A DNA stretch of 64,000 nucleotides from Solwaraspora sp. WMMD406 (lineage in GTDB: Bacteria; Actinomycetota; Actinomycetes; Mycobacteriales; Micromonosporaceae). This document shows, piece after piece, positions 28,401 through 35,889 of the stretch. Position 1 is the first letter of the stretch, and each line of letters begins with the position of its first letter. The translations under genes were made by a program, and so were the position numbers. Under the pieces are notes generated by a model, which was given only the letters and a program-made list of their open reading frames with translations, had not been told where the DNA came from and made no database searches. The DNA is taken from assembly GCF_029626025.1 (NCBI RefSeq), contig NZ_JARUBF010000001.1, positions 6,170,001 to 6,234,000 on the forward strand, written 5' to 3'.

Positions 28401-28670
28401 TACGACATCGAGGTCGACGGATACGCGGTGCCGGCCGGCACGACCGAGTACGACTACCTCGACGTGTTCTACTCGACAGGCCTGGGCACCATCGCGGTCG
28501 AGGCCGGAGAGGTCGAGTTGGCCAACGGGGCCAGCGCGACCCTCACCGGCAGCGTCACGGTTGACTCCGTACCGGCCGCTGGTCGGGAACTCTTCGGTGA
28601 GATGCTCGTCGTCACCGAGGAGGGCGCCGTCGTCGGCCGTGGCGCGGTCTCGGTCGAATCGGTCAGCTGA
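25413..28670 (+). CDS. Large secreted subtilisin-like (S8) serine protease
   Basis: A 1085-residue exported protease. The signal peptide is residues 1-36 (ending TASA), followed by an inhibitor-I9-like propeptide (about 60-135). The catalytic Asp is D196 (VGIMDSGIDLDHPAL), His is H373 (SSHGTHVAG), the oxyanion Asn is N472 (SAGNSGPG) and the nucleophile is S570 (YNGTSMAAPQATG). A roughly 150-residue insert lies between Asp and His. After the catalytic domain come about 450 residues of beta-rich modules resembling fibronectin-III and pre-peptidase C-terminal (PPC) domains. The start is GTG 25413 behind GGAGGAAGAG. A strong terminator follows. It is probably used in extracellular protein degradation. 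Confidence 0.93.
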   Translation: MSKPRIWRRRTSAALLASVMVAGAVTLVGGASTASANPSTEADVLKDTPTDTLGSHDLDLLAEAEAKSEQTVTLIVATDKGQAPKVAAGLKELGGTIGNQVDEVGYVRARVPTSNVIKASKIPGVSAIDLNEEIALPDPTPESRAAASSVSTEAAGPGPDTPAVNPYMPTNETGAVSFKKSHPRWDGRNVVVGIMDSGIDLDHPALQTTTTGERKIVDWVTPIDPVFENDGTWRPMLTDATGPSFSYAGVTWTAPAGTYKINLFAENITVGGAANGDVNRDGDTTDRFGVLYDPATGDVRVDTDQDFDFTDEPLMRPYNESFDIGHFGTDDPATPIAEQVPFVVEYRTDVDTTPVGGPGLVDYVNIGMISSSHGTHVAGIVAANDMLGNEDFDGAAPGAKLVSSRACTFAGGCTAAALTDGMIDLVLVRGVDIINMSIGGLPALNDGNNARAQLYDILIDEYGVQMFISAGNSGPGANTIGDPSVAASVVSVGASISRDTWAANYGSEVRTRNAMFNFSSRGPREDGGFKPNISAPGSAISTVAGWEAGSPVPEAGYPLPPGYAMYNGTSMAAPQATGAVALLLSGAAANDLEVTPQQLRRALYTGARWINGVPAYAQGNGMLHVADTWKLLREGVEAPSYTVDAPVCTPISEFLATPNRGTGVYNRCAADAGGHRPGQFKSYPVTITRTTGPDSDVLHKLKWVGNDGTFAAPGQVVLPLNEPVTITVRATPESGIRSAILRVDNPFTSTVDFEIMNAVVASNPLPGPEFGFSTSGKVDRNGFTSYFVTVPEGASALQVNLSGLADGSQTRFIAINPWGVPVESTSSLVCFSNFSDPAGCKPDERDYQNPMPGVWEIEVESRRTSPLLQNPFTLTARVQGVTVDPATTVLENVTAGEPSPLSWTVTNTFGPVNVSGQGGSLGSASSERPTIADLEVQTFQVTVPAGATRLYVAIGNTSDLGADLDLFVYRGGSLIAYNADGDSEETVTINNPPAGVYDIEVDGYAVPAGTTEYDYLDVFYSTGLGTIAVEAGEVELANGASATLTGSVTVDSVPAAGRELFGEMLVVTEEGAVVGRGAVSVESVS

Positions 28671-28787
28671 GCAGGACCGGTGGGGTCGGGGCGGGCTCGC
28701 CCCGGCCCCACCGGAACCGGCACCACCGGGGGCCGACTGACTGAGCCGACTGATCGGTCCGAGTAACCGCACCGACAGGTACGACCC

Positions 28788-28821
28788 GAAGGGCCGACCC
28801 CGATCGCGGGGTCGGCCCTTC
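28788..28821. terminator. Strong hairpin terminator after the S8 protease gene
   Basis: Perfect 14-bp stem GAAGGGCCGACCCC (28788-28801) / GGGGTCGGCCCTTC (28808-28821) with a 6-nt loop. It separates the protease gene from the convergent lipoprotein/ispH operon and can work in both directions. Confidence 0.85.
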
Positions 28822-28863
28822 TCACGTGGGTCGGCCGGTCAGGCCATCAGGTAGGTCGACCGG

Positions 28864-29334
28864 TCAGGCGGGCTCGATCCGCTGGACCACGAACGGGATG
28901 CCCTGCTGGCAGGTGGTCATCAGATCCGGCTGCACATGGCCGGTGACGCTGACCCTGGTGCCGGCCTGGATCAGCTCCGAGGTCCCGCCGACCAGCAGAT
29001 AGCCGTCGAGCAGGAAGCAGTTGTGCTCGACGCCGGGCACGATGGTGCCGGTCAGCGTCATCGGCCGGCTCGTGCCGCTGGACTTGCCCGGACCGGGCGT
29101 ACGGCCCGGTGAGACGGTCGGCAGGTCTTCGGGAGGGCCCGGGGTACGCCCCGGCGGTGCTGTGGTCACGGCTGGACCTCCAGAGGGGGTCGGGGTGGCC
29201 GGTGGCGACGCCGGTGCCGACGCCGTCGGCACCGGGTCGGACGGGTCTGGCTCAGTCGTGGGTTCGGTGGTGCCGCAGGCCGGCAACGCCAGAAACACCA
29301 GAAGCAGAGGTACGCCGATCCGAGTCGCTTTCAT
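28864..29334 (-). CDS. Hypothetical lipoprotein, ispH-linked
   Basis: A 156-residue lipoprotein: signal peptide MKATRIGVPLLLVFLALPA and lipobox ALPAC. A Pro/Thr/Ser-rich stalk of about 65 residues, with PPGRTPGP and SPGRTPGP copies, leads to a small beta-rich domain (TGTIVPGVEHNCFLLDGYLL to VTGHVQPDL and a second Cys), of the OB-fold size range. Its start lies 4 bp after the ispH stop, so the two form an operon although no functional link is evident. Confidence 0.7.
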   Translation of the reverse strand: MKATRIGVPLLLVFLALPACGTTEPTTEPDPSDPVPTASAPASPPATPTPSGGPAVTTAPPGRTPGPPEDLPTVSPGRTPGPGKSSGTSRPMTLTGTIVPGVEHNCFLLDGYLLVGGTSELIQAGTRVSVTGHVQPDLMTTCQQGIPFVVQRIEPA

Positions 29335-29338
29335 ACGG

Positions 29339-30391
29339 TTATGACGCGGCGGAGCGAAGATCCGTTCCCGCCGCCGCGGCGCGCATGTCCCGCCGCAGCT
29401 CGGACGGCAGAGAGAAGGTGATCGTCTCCTCCACCGTGGTGACCTGCTCCACGTCGGCGAACCCGCGCTCGGCCAGATGGTCGACGACCTCGTGCACCAA
29501 GTCGTCGGGCACGCTGGCACCGGAGGTCAACCCGATCGTGGTGGCACCGGCCAGCCAGGCGTCGTCGATCTCGCTGGCGAAGTCGATCAGGTAGCCGGCG
29601 CGGGCCCCCGCGCCGAGCGCCACCTCGACGAGCCGAACCGAGTTGGACGAGTTGCGGGAGCCGACCACCAGCATCACGTCGCACTCGGGGGCGATCTGCT
29701 TCACCACCTGCTGACGGTTGGACGTGGCGTAGCAGATGTCGTCCGAGGGAGGCGACTGCAGCATCGGCAGCCGCCGCTTGAGCCGGGCCACCGTCTCCAT
29801 GGTCTCGTCCACCGACAGCGTGGTCTGGGACAGCCAGACCACCTTTTCCGGGTCGCGTACGGTGATCGTGTCGGCGTCGTCGGGGCCGTCGACCAGCTGG
29901 ATGTGCGCCGGGGCCTCACCGGACGTGCCGATCACCTCTTCGTGGCCCTCGTGACCGATCAGCAGGATGTCGTAGTCCTGGGCGGCGAACCGGCGGGCCT
30001 CCTGGTGGACCTTGGTGACCAGCGGGCAGGTGGCGTCGATCGCCTTCAGCGCGCGGGCCTTGGCCTGCTCGTGCACCTCGGGGGCGACCCCGTGGGCGGA
30101 AAAGACCACCGTCGCGCCGTGCGGCACCTCTTCGTTCTCCTCGACGAAGATCGCTCCCTTGGCTTCCAGGGTCGAGACCACGTGCTTGTTGTGCACGATC
30201 TGCTTGCGTACGTAGACCGGCGCGCCGTAGAGCTTCAGCGCCTCTTCGACGGTCTGCACCGCGCGGTCCACGCCGGCGCAGTAGCCACGGGGGTTCGCCA
30301 GTAGCACCCGCTTGCGTGCAGTGGTGCTCACCTGCGCCGGGTGCGCCTGCGCGGGGTACGTCGCTGCCGTCTTCGCCTCTGCCTCGCTCAC
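29339..30391 (-). CDS. ispH: 4-hydroxy-3-methylbut-2-enyl diphosphate reductase
   Basis: A 350-residue IspH (LytB), the last enzyme of the MEP pathway; it makes IPP and DMAPP using an oxygen-sensitive iron-sulphur cluster. The three cluster cysteines are present: C38 in NPRGYCAGV, one in [12 protein letters not shown] and one in [10 protein letters not shown]. The substrate-binding [10 protein letters not shown] motif and the TSGAS loop are intact. GTG 30391 was chosen; a second GTG at 30331 (MSTTARKR) would give a protein starting nearer the conserved core. It is divergent from xseA across a repeat-rich 190-bp region. Confidence 0.97.
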   Translation of the reverse strand: MSEAEAKTAATYPAQAHPAQVSTTARKRVLLANPRGYCAGVDRAVQTVEEALKLYGAPVYVRKQIVHNKHVVSTLEAKGAIFVEENEEVPHGATVVFSAHGVAPEVHEQAKARALKAIDATCPLVTKVHQEARRFAAQDYDILLIGHEGHEEVIGTSGEAPAHIQLVDGPDDADTITVRDPEKVVWLSQTTLSVDETMETVARLKRRLPMLQSPPSDDICYATSNRQQVVKQIAPECDVMLVVGSRNSSNSVRLVEVALGAGARAGYLIDFASEIDDAWLAGATTIGLTSGASVPDDLVHEVVDHLAERGFADVEQVTTVEETITFSLPSELRRDMRAAAAGTDLRSAAS

Positions 30392-30473
30392 CCGTGCGAG
30401 TCTACGTGCCGGCGGCCCGGCCGGCAGCGCTGGACAGCCAGCGGCCCGTGCGGGGCCAGGCAGCCAACGGCCC

Positions 30474-30527
30474 GTGCGAACGGCGGAGTGCGAACGCGGG
30501 CGGAGTGCGAACGCGGGCGGAGTGCGG
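30474..30527. repeat. 17-bp tandem repeats in the ispH-xseA divergent region
   Basis: Unit GTGCGAACGCGGGCGGA at 30488-30504 and 30505-30521, with partial copies on either side. They lie within the shared upstream region of ispH and xseA, so copy-number change could alter promoter spacing. Confidence 0.75.
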
Positions 30528-30581
30528 CGACGCGGCGGGGCGCACGCCGACGGCGCGCCGGCCCGCCCGTACCCTGACCGG

Positions 30582-31841
30582 ATGACCGCAGCCGAGACGC
30601 CCCGCAGCAGCGCGGAGGAGCCGTGGCCGGTCCGGGTGGTCAGCCAGAAGATCAGCGCCTGGATCGGCCGGCTCGGCTGGGTCTGGGTCGACGGCCAGGT
30701 AGCCCAGATCAGTCGGCGGCCCGGCGCGACCACCGTGTTCCTGACGCTGCGGGATCCGTCGGCCGACCTGAGCCTGACCGTCACCACCAACCGGGACGTA
30801 CTGGACAGCGGTGCTCCTGAGTTGTCCGACGGCGCGCGAGTGGTGCTACGCGCCAAGCCGGAGTTCTATCCGGCACGCGGCACCCTCAGCCTGCGGGCCG
30901 ACGAGATTCGTCAGGTCGGGCTCGGTGAACTGCTGGCCCGGCTGGAGAAGCTCAAACGGCTGTTGGCGGCGGAAGGGCTGTTCGACCGGGCCCGCAAGCG
31001 GCGTCCCCCGTTCCTGCCGCAGCGGATCGGGTTGATCACCGGCCGGGCGTCGGCGGCCGAACGGGACGTGCTGACCAACGCCCGACGCCGCTGGCCGGCG
31101 GTGGAGTTTCGGGTGGTCAACGTCGCGGTGCAGGGCTCCGGAGCGGTCCCGCAACTGCTGGACGCGCTCGCCGTGCTCGACGCCGACCCGTCGGTCGACG
31201 TGATCGTCATCGCCCGGGGTGGTGGCAGCGTGGAGGATCTGCTGCCCTTCTCCGACGAGGCGCTGTGCCGGGCGGTGTTCGGCTGCCGCACCCCGGTGGT
31301 CAGCGCGATCGGGCACGAGACCGACGCCCCCCTGTTGGACTACGTCGCCGACGTCCGGGCCTCCACGCCGACCGACGCCGCCAAGCGGCTGGTGCCGGAT
31401 CTGGCAGAGGAGTCACGGCTGATCGCCGTGGCCCGACAGCGGCTGGACCGGGCGGTGCTCGGAATGCTCGACCGGGAGGCGCACCGGCTGGAGATGGTCC
31501 GGTCCCGCCCGGTGCTGGCCCGGCCCCAAGTGCTGCTCGACGGGCGGGCCGGCGAGGTCACCGGCCTGCGGGACCGCGCCGCCCGGTGCCTGGCGCACCG
31601 GCTCACCGCCGGCACCGCCGAACTGGGCCACACGCTCGCCCGACTGCGGGCGCTCTCGCCGGCCGCGACCCTCGACCGGGGGTACGCCATCGTGCAGGAC
31701 GCGGCCGGCCAGGTGGTCCGCTCCCCCGGCCAGGTGTCCGCCGGTGACCGGCTACGACTGCGGCTGGCCGGCGGCGATCTCGGTGCGGTGGCCAAACCGG
31801 ATTCAACGGGCGAACAGGGACAGGGACAGGAACCGAGATGA
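30582..31841 (+). CDS. xseA: Exodeoxyribonuclease VII large subunit
   Basis: A 419-residue XseA. The N-terminal OB-fold ([31 protein letters not shown]) binds single-stranded DNA, and the catalytic region contains the conserved [30 protein letters not shown] and [20 protein letters not shown] blocks. With XseB it degrades single-stranded DNA from both ends. ATG 30582 is the first start that gives the OB-fold; the longer frame reads through low-complexity repeats. The stop overlaps the xseB start (ATGA). Confidence 0.97.
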   Translation: MTAAETPRSSAEEPWPVRVVSQKISAWIGRLGWVWVDGQVAQISRRPGATTVFLTLRDPSADLSLTVTTNRDVLDSGAPELSDGARVVLRAKPEFYPARGTLSLRADEIRQVGLGELLARLEKLKRLLAAEGLFDRARKRRPPFLPQRIGLITGRASAAERDVLTNARRRWPAVEFRVVNVAVQGSGAVPQLLDALAVLDADPSVDVIVIARGGGSVEDLLPFSDEALCRAVFGCRTPVVSAIGHETDAPLLDYVADVRASTPTDAAKRLVPDLAEESRLIAVARQRLDRAVLGMLDREAHRLEMVRSRPVLARPQVLLDGRAGEVTGLRDRAARCLAHRLTAGTAELGHTLARLRALSPAATLDRGYAIVQDAAGQVVRSPGQVSAGDRLRLRLAGGDLGAVAKPDSTGEQGQGQEPR

Positions 31842-32095
31842 GCAGCACGAAGAAGGCAGCGGCCGGCGACGACCCGGCGGCGGACTCCACCACCGCCGAG
31901 ACGATGAGCTACGAACAGGCCCGCGCCGAACTGGCCTCGGTCGTCGAACGGCTGGAATCGGGCGGCACCTCGCTGGAGGAGTCGTTGGCCTTGTGGGAAC
32001 GCGGGGAGCGCCTCGCCGGCATCTGCCAACGGTGGCTCGACGGTGCCCGCGAACGGCTGGAGATTGCCCGCGCGGCGCGTTCCACCGACACCTGA
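31838..32095 (+). CDS. xseB: Exodeoxyribonuclease VII small subunit
   Basis: An 85-residue XseB with the typical core [20 protein letters not shown] and [18 protein letters not shown], forming a long coiled helix pair that binds the C-terminal part of XseA. An N-terminal extension of about 22 residues is disordered. It is translationally coupled to xseA. Confidence 0.96.
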   Translation: MSSTKKAAAGDDPAADSTTAETMSYEQARAELASVVERLESGGTSLEESLALWERGERLAGICQRWLDGARERLEIARAARSTDT

Positions 32096-32271
32096 CCGCT
32101 CCACCGACACCTGACCACCCACCGAGATCCCCGACCGCTCCACCGAGTCCGTTGTCGGATTCGACAGTCGCTGTTTTCCGACAGTATCCACAACGGATCC
32201 AGACTGCCGGCCGGCCGGGAACATGACTACGGTGATAGGTAATTCCCGTGACCGGACGTGAGGAGCCCGTC

Positions 32272-32688
32272 ATGTCCAAGCCGATCAAGGTCAGACTGCC
32301 CAGTGGCGAGGTGGTGTGGACCTTGGCCGACGTTCCCGGCCGGCCGACCGACGTGGGTTTCCTCGACGACCGGATCCACGACGTGGAAGGTCTGACGGAG
32401 ACGATCCGGGGGATCGGCGCCAGCGTTCGTCAAGGGCTCGCCGACCTGGCACCGGACACGGTCACCGTCCAGTTCGGTCTGACGCTGACCGCCCGTACCG
32501 GTCGGGTGATCAGTGTGCTGGCCGAGGCTGGCGGGCAGGCCAACCTGACGGTCACCCTCGGTTGGGGTCCGGGCGGCGAGACCGGGGTCGCGGTCGAGCC
32601 GGCCGCCTCCGGCGGCCCGGGTGATGCCGAACAGCCGGGCAGCCCCGGCGGATCGGTGGAGCCGACCGTCGGTGGCGAACTCGGCTGA
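32272..32688 (+). CDS. Trypco1 (CU044_2847-type) protein of the VMAP cassette
   Basis: A 138-residue protein matching the Trypsin-co-occurring domain 1: IKVRLPSGEVVWTLADVPG, then the ETIRGIGASVRQGLADLAPD helix, then VTVQFGLTLTARTGRVISVL and LTVTLGWGPGG. Family members are found beside trypsin-like proteases in actinobacterial conflict cassettes; their biochemical role is unproven, and a part in holding or recognising the protease/effector is suggested by neighbourhood only. ATG 32272 was chosen for its GAGGAG site 6 nt upstream; an in-frame GTG lies at 32248. It is the first gene of the cassette that runs to 42810, and ends 16 bp before the protease gene. Confidence 0.85.
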   Translation: MSKPIKVRLPSGEVVWTLADVPGRPTDVGFLDDRIHDVEGLTETIRGIGASVRQGLADLAPDTVTVQFGLTLTARTGRVISVLAEAGGQANLTVTLGWGPGGETGVAVEPAASGGPGDAEQPGSPGGSVEPTVGGELG

Positions 32689-32704
32689 CCGCGACGGTCC
32701 GGCA

Positions 32705-34795
32705 GTGAACATCATGACGGTCCCGAACCACACCGAATGGCTGCGCCGAGCGGTGCGGTCCTGCGTCGTGCACATTCCCGCCGCGCCGGGTGTCCCCGGC
32801 GGCACCGGCTTCTTCGTGGCTCCCGGAGTCGTGCTGACCTGCGCCCACGTGGTGAGCTCCGGGAACGGGGCGGACCCAGGCGACCTGACGGTCCGCTGGG
32901 ACGGGCAGGACCTGCCGGTCCGGGCCGTACATCCGGAACCCGGCCGGCACGACGCGGACACCATCTGGCCGCTGCCGGATCTCGCTGTGGTCGAACTGGC
33001 CTCGGCACCGCGACACCCCTGCGGGTGGCTGGGTGACGCGCACATCGACGACGACACCCCGCTGTACGCCTACGGGTACGGTGCCGTGTACGCCGACGCC
33101 GGTGCCACCACCGCGCAGCTGCGCGCGGCCGGGCCGCAGGCGGTGCCGGGCGGAGTCGCGGTACGGGTCAGCGGCGACGAACTGCCCGCCGGGATGTCCG
33201 GCAGCCCGGTGCTCAACCTGCTCACCGGCGAGATCTGCGCGGTCGTCAAGACCGCGCGCACCCCCGACCAACCGTACGGCGGGGTGGTAGTCCCGCTGGT
33301 CCAGTTGCGCGGGTTGCCGAATGATCCGCTACTGCGGGACCTCTGGCGCGGGCACGATCGATATCACGCCGAGGAGGGCGACTGGGCCGGGCGGATCGAC
33401 CGGCTCCGGGACGATCGACATCAGCTGGGCGCCTTGCCGTGGAATCCGTGGGATGCGCTGAACCCGGACATCCCGCTGCCGGTGCTGCGGGCCGGCGAGG
33501 AGGCCAGTCTGCAGGCCGTCCTGTCGTCGATGCCGCCGACGGTCGATCCCATGACGATCTATCACGATCTCACCGACCCGTTCCGGCCGAGAGCGGCCCA
33601 GCCGTTGACCCATCCACGGGATCTGATCCGGGCGCTCGACGACGCGCGCGGCACCTGGCGCGGAGAGCTGCACCATCTCGTCCGGTTCGCGCTCCTACTC
33701 GCCGAACGGGTTCCCGAAGCCCAGGCCGGGACGCTGCGGCGGTGGGCCTGGGAGGTGGCCGGCCGGATCCAGCAACGTAAGGAGTTGCGCCGGTTCCTCG
33801 ACCAGCGACAGCGGACGTCCGCTCGGGCGGCCGGGGACCAGCGTGACCCGGCGGCCGGGGACCAGCGTGACCCGGCGGCCGGGGACCATCGTGACCCGGC
33901 GGCCGGGGACCATCGTGACGCGATCCCGAGGCAGCGCAGCGGCGATCCCGCGTCGGTCCAGGTCCGCATCACCAGCAGCGGGCACGACAGCGGGCTCTAC
34001 ACCATGAGCGTGTCGATCTACTCCGCCCGCGACGACGTCCGGGCGTTCCGGCCGACCGACCCGGAGGCGTTGGAACGCATCGACCGGCCCGCTCCGCTGC
34101 ACAAGGTCTGGCGGGAGCTGCGGGATCTGGTGCCGGCGGCCTGGCGGGAGGCGGGCGCCCACGAGTCGGTGCTGATCGAACTCGTCCTGCCCGAGGAACT
34201 GCTCGACGAGCCGGTCGACCAGTGGCCGATCTCGGTCGACCGCCCGTACGCCAAGCTCGGCCACCGGGTGCCGGTGGTGGTCCGGGTCGCGGACCACGAC
34301 GACGAGCCGGAGCGGCTCGACTCGACGCGGCGATGGTGGCGGGAGCTCCAGACCGCCGGCACCGAGTGGCGGATGCGCGACTTCGACTGCGGCGGGGCGG
34401 TCGATCCGGCGCGGTTGCACGCGGACCTGCAGCGTCCGGAACCGGTCGTGTTCGGCCTGCCGGGGCCGGCGTGGAGCGTGCCGGAGCATCGGACGATCGT
34501 CGATGTCGGCACCTATGCGGGACTACCGGTGGCGGTCTGGCGGCGGCCGCCGTGCCCTCGACATCACGACCGCCGATCCGAGGCGTGCGCGGGGCAGCCG
34601 TTCCTGGCGGGCGTCGCCGCCGAGCTGCGGGACACCACGGTCGATGATCTCCCGCAGCGGGTCCGGCAGATCCGGATCGCGGCCGACCGCGACGGCGACG
34701 CCTGCCACTGTGGACACGATGTGGTGTTGATGTGGGACAATCCATCGCGCCGTCTATCTGCTCCGTCGTTGACCTTGGACACCTGGCAGCAGTGA
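32705..34795 (+). CDS. Trypsin-like protease fused to a VMAP-C domain
   Basis: A 696-residue protein central to the cassette. Residues 1-220 are a chymotrypsin-fold protease with an intact triad: H48 (VLTCAHVV), D92 (LPDLAVVEL) and S165 (PAGMSGSPVL); no signal peptide, so it works in the cytoplasm. A helical middle region (about 225-370) is followed by a repeat linker (GDQRDPAA units) and a C-terminal domain of the VMAP-C type (vWA-MoxR-associated protein): LIELVLPEELLDEPVDQW, GHRVPVVVRVAD, RRWWRELQTAG, and a final VVLMWDNPSRRL. In published models this protein is held inactive and released by the ATPase-vWA pair. ATG 32714 is an alternative start. Confidence 0.88.
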   Translation: MNIMTVPNHTEWLRRAVRSCVVHIPAAPGVPGGTGFFVAPGVVLTCAHVVSSGNGADPGDLTVRWDGQDLPVRAVHPEPGRHDADTIWPLPDLAVVELASAPRHPCGWLGDAHIDDDTPLYAYGYGAVYADAGATTAQLRAAGPQAVPGGVAVRVSGDELPAGMSGSPVLNLLTGEICAVVKTARTPDQPYGGVVVPLVQLRGLPNDPLLRDLWRGHDRYHAEEGDWAGRIDRLRDDRHQLGALPWNPWDALNPDIPLPVLRAGEEASLQAVLSSMPPTVDPMTIYHDLTDPFRPRAAQPLTHPRDLIRALDDARGTWRGELHHLVRFALLLAERVPEAQAGTLRRWAWEVAGRIQQRKELRRFLDQRQRTSARAAGDQRDPAAGDQRDPAAGDHRDPAAGDHRDAIPRQRSGDPASVQVRITSSGHDSGLYTMSVSIYSARDDVRAFRPTDPEALERIDRPAPLHKVWRELRDLVPAAWREAGAHESVLIELVLPEELLDEPVDQWPISVDRPYAKLGHRVPVVVRVADHDDEPERLDSTRRWWRELQTAGTEWRMRDFDCGGAVDPARLHADLQRPEPVVFGLPGPAWSVPEHRTIVDVGTYAGLPVAVWRRPPCPRHHDRRSEACAGQPFLAGVAAELRDTTVDDLPQRVRQIRIAADRDGDACHCGHDVVLMWDNPSRRLSAPSLTLDTWQQ
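33826..33920. repeat. 24-bp tandem repeats in the protease-VMAP linker
   Basis: About four copies of GCGGCCGGGGACCAGCGTGA plus CCCG, the last two with a CATCG variant. They encode AAGDQRDP/AAGDHRDP between the helical region and the VMAP-C domain, so the linker length is probably variable. Confidence 0.85.
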
Positions 34796-34821
34796 ATCCG
34801 GCTCAGAAGGGAACGTGACCG

Positions 34822-35889
34822 GTGATGGACTGGTGGATCTATCAAGGAGTGCCAGAGCCCCACACCGGTATTCGGCGGTTGCCGCCACCACCACCGTGGC
34901 GGGAGTTCGACGGTGGACCACCGGTGCCGCTGCCGCCCGGCGAGGACCAGGCATCGCAGCGCCGCCTCGGCGACCTGCACCGGGCCGTCGCCTACCGGCC
35001 CGACCCGACCGACCTCGACCTGATCAACGCGGCGTTGTATCTGCGCCGGCCGCTGCTGGTCACCGGACGGCCGGGGATCGGCAAGTCCACGCTCGCCGCC
35101 TCCATCGCCCACGAACTGGCGCTCGGGCCGGTGCTGCGCTGGCCGATCAGCAGCAGATCGACCCTGGCCCAGGGGCTCTACAGCTACGACGCGGTCGGCC
35201 GGCTGCACGACGCCGGTCTCGCCCACCGGGGCCACGACGGCGGCGGGCGCCGGGGCCACGACGCCGACCAGGGCGGTGAGTACGGCGGCGAGGCCACGCC
35301 GAGCGCCGACATCGGCCGCTACCTGCGGCTCGGCCCGCTCGGGACCGCGCTGCTGCCGTACGAGCAGCCTCGGGTGCTGCTGATCGACGAAATCGACAAG
35401 GGCGACATCGACCTGCCGAACGATCTACTCAACGTCTTCGAGGAAGGCGAGTACGCCATTCCCGAGCTTCGTCGGGTGGCCGTCGACCAACCACGGATCC
35501 GGGTGCAGATCGACGGCAGCGACGAACTCGTCACCATCGAAGAAGGCCGGGTCCGCTGCCGGTCGTTCCCGATCGTGATCATGACGAGCAATGGTGAACG
35601 GGACTTCCCACCCGCGTTTCTCCGTCGCTGTCTCCAGCTCAAGTTGCGGGAACCGAGTCGGGAACACCTGGCCTCGATCGTCGCCGCGCATTTCGGTGCC
35701 GATCTGCTCCGGGAAAGCGACCAACTGGTCGACCAGTTCCTCGCCCGCCGCGATCGCGGCACCTTGGCGACCGACCAACTGCTCAACGCGATCTATCTGA
35801 CCAGCAACATCGCCGCCGAGGACGGCCGCAGCCGCGAGCAACTGGCCGAGCTGCTCTTCGTCAACCAACGCACCAATCCCGACTACTGA
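34822..35889 (+). CDS. MoxR-type AAA+ ATPase of the VMAP cassette
   Basis: A 355-residue AAA+ ATPase. Walker A is VTGRPGIGKSTLAAS (K88), Walker B is VLLIDEIDKGDIDLPNDLLN (D189-E190), sensor 1 is IVIMTSNGERDFPPAF, and the arginine finger lies in FLRRCLQLKL. A Gly/His-rich loop sits between Walker A and B (about 130-165). The segment ADIGRYLRLGPLGTALLPY and the FEEGEYAIPEL block are typical of the MoxR subfamily that works with vWA proteins. It would remodel the protease-VMAP-C partner at the expense of ATP. The start is GTG 34822 (next codon ATG); its stop shares one base with the next start. Confidence 0.93.
   Translation: MMDWWIYQGVPEPHTGIRRLPPPPPWREFDGGPPVPLPPGEDQASQRRLGDLHRAVAYRPDPTDLDLINAALYLRRPLLVTGRPGIGKSTLAASIAHELALGPVLRWPISSRSTLAQGLYSYDAVGRLHDAGLAHRGHDGGGRRGHDADQGGEYGGEATPSADIGRYLRLGPLGTALLPYEQPRVLLIDEIDKGDIDLPNDLLNVFEEGEYAIPELRRVAVDQPRIRVQIDGSDELVTIEEGRVRCRSFPIVIMTSNGERDFPPAFLRRCLQLKLREPSREHLASIVAAHFGADLLRESDQLVDQFLARRDRGTLATDQLLNAIYLTSNIAAEDGRSREQLAELLFVNQRTNPDY

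Noticed and set aside
25575-28772. 1065-codon minus-strand frame opposite the S8 protease
   Set aside because: Antisense shadow caused by third-position GC; the plus strand has all catalytic motifs.
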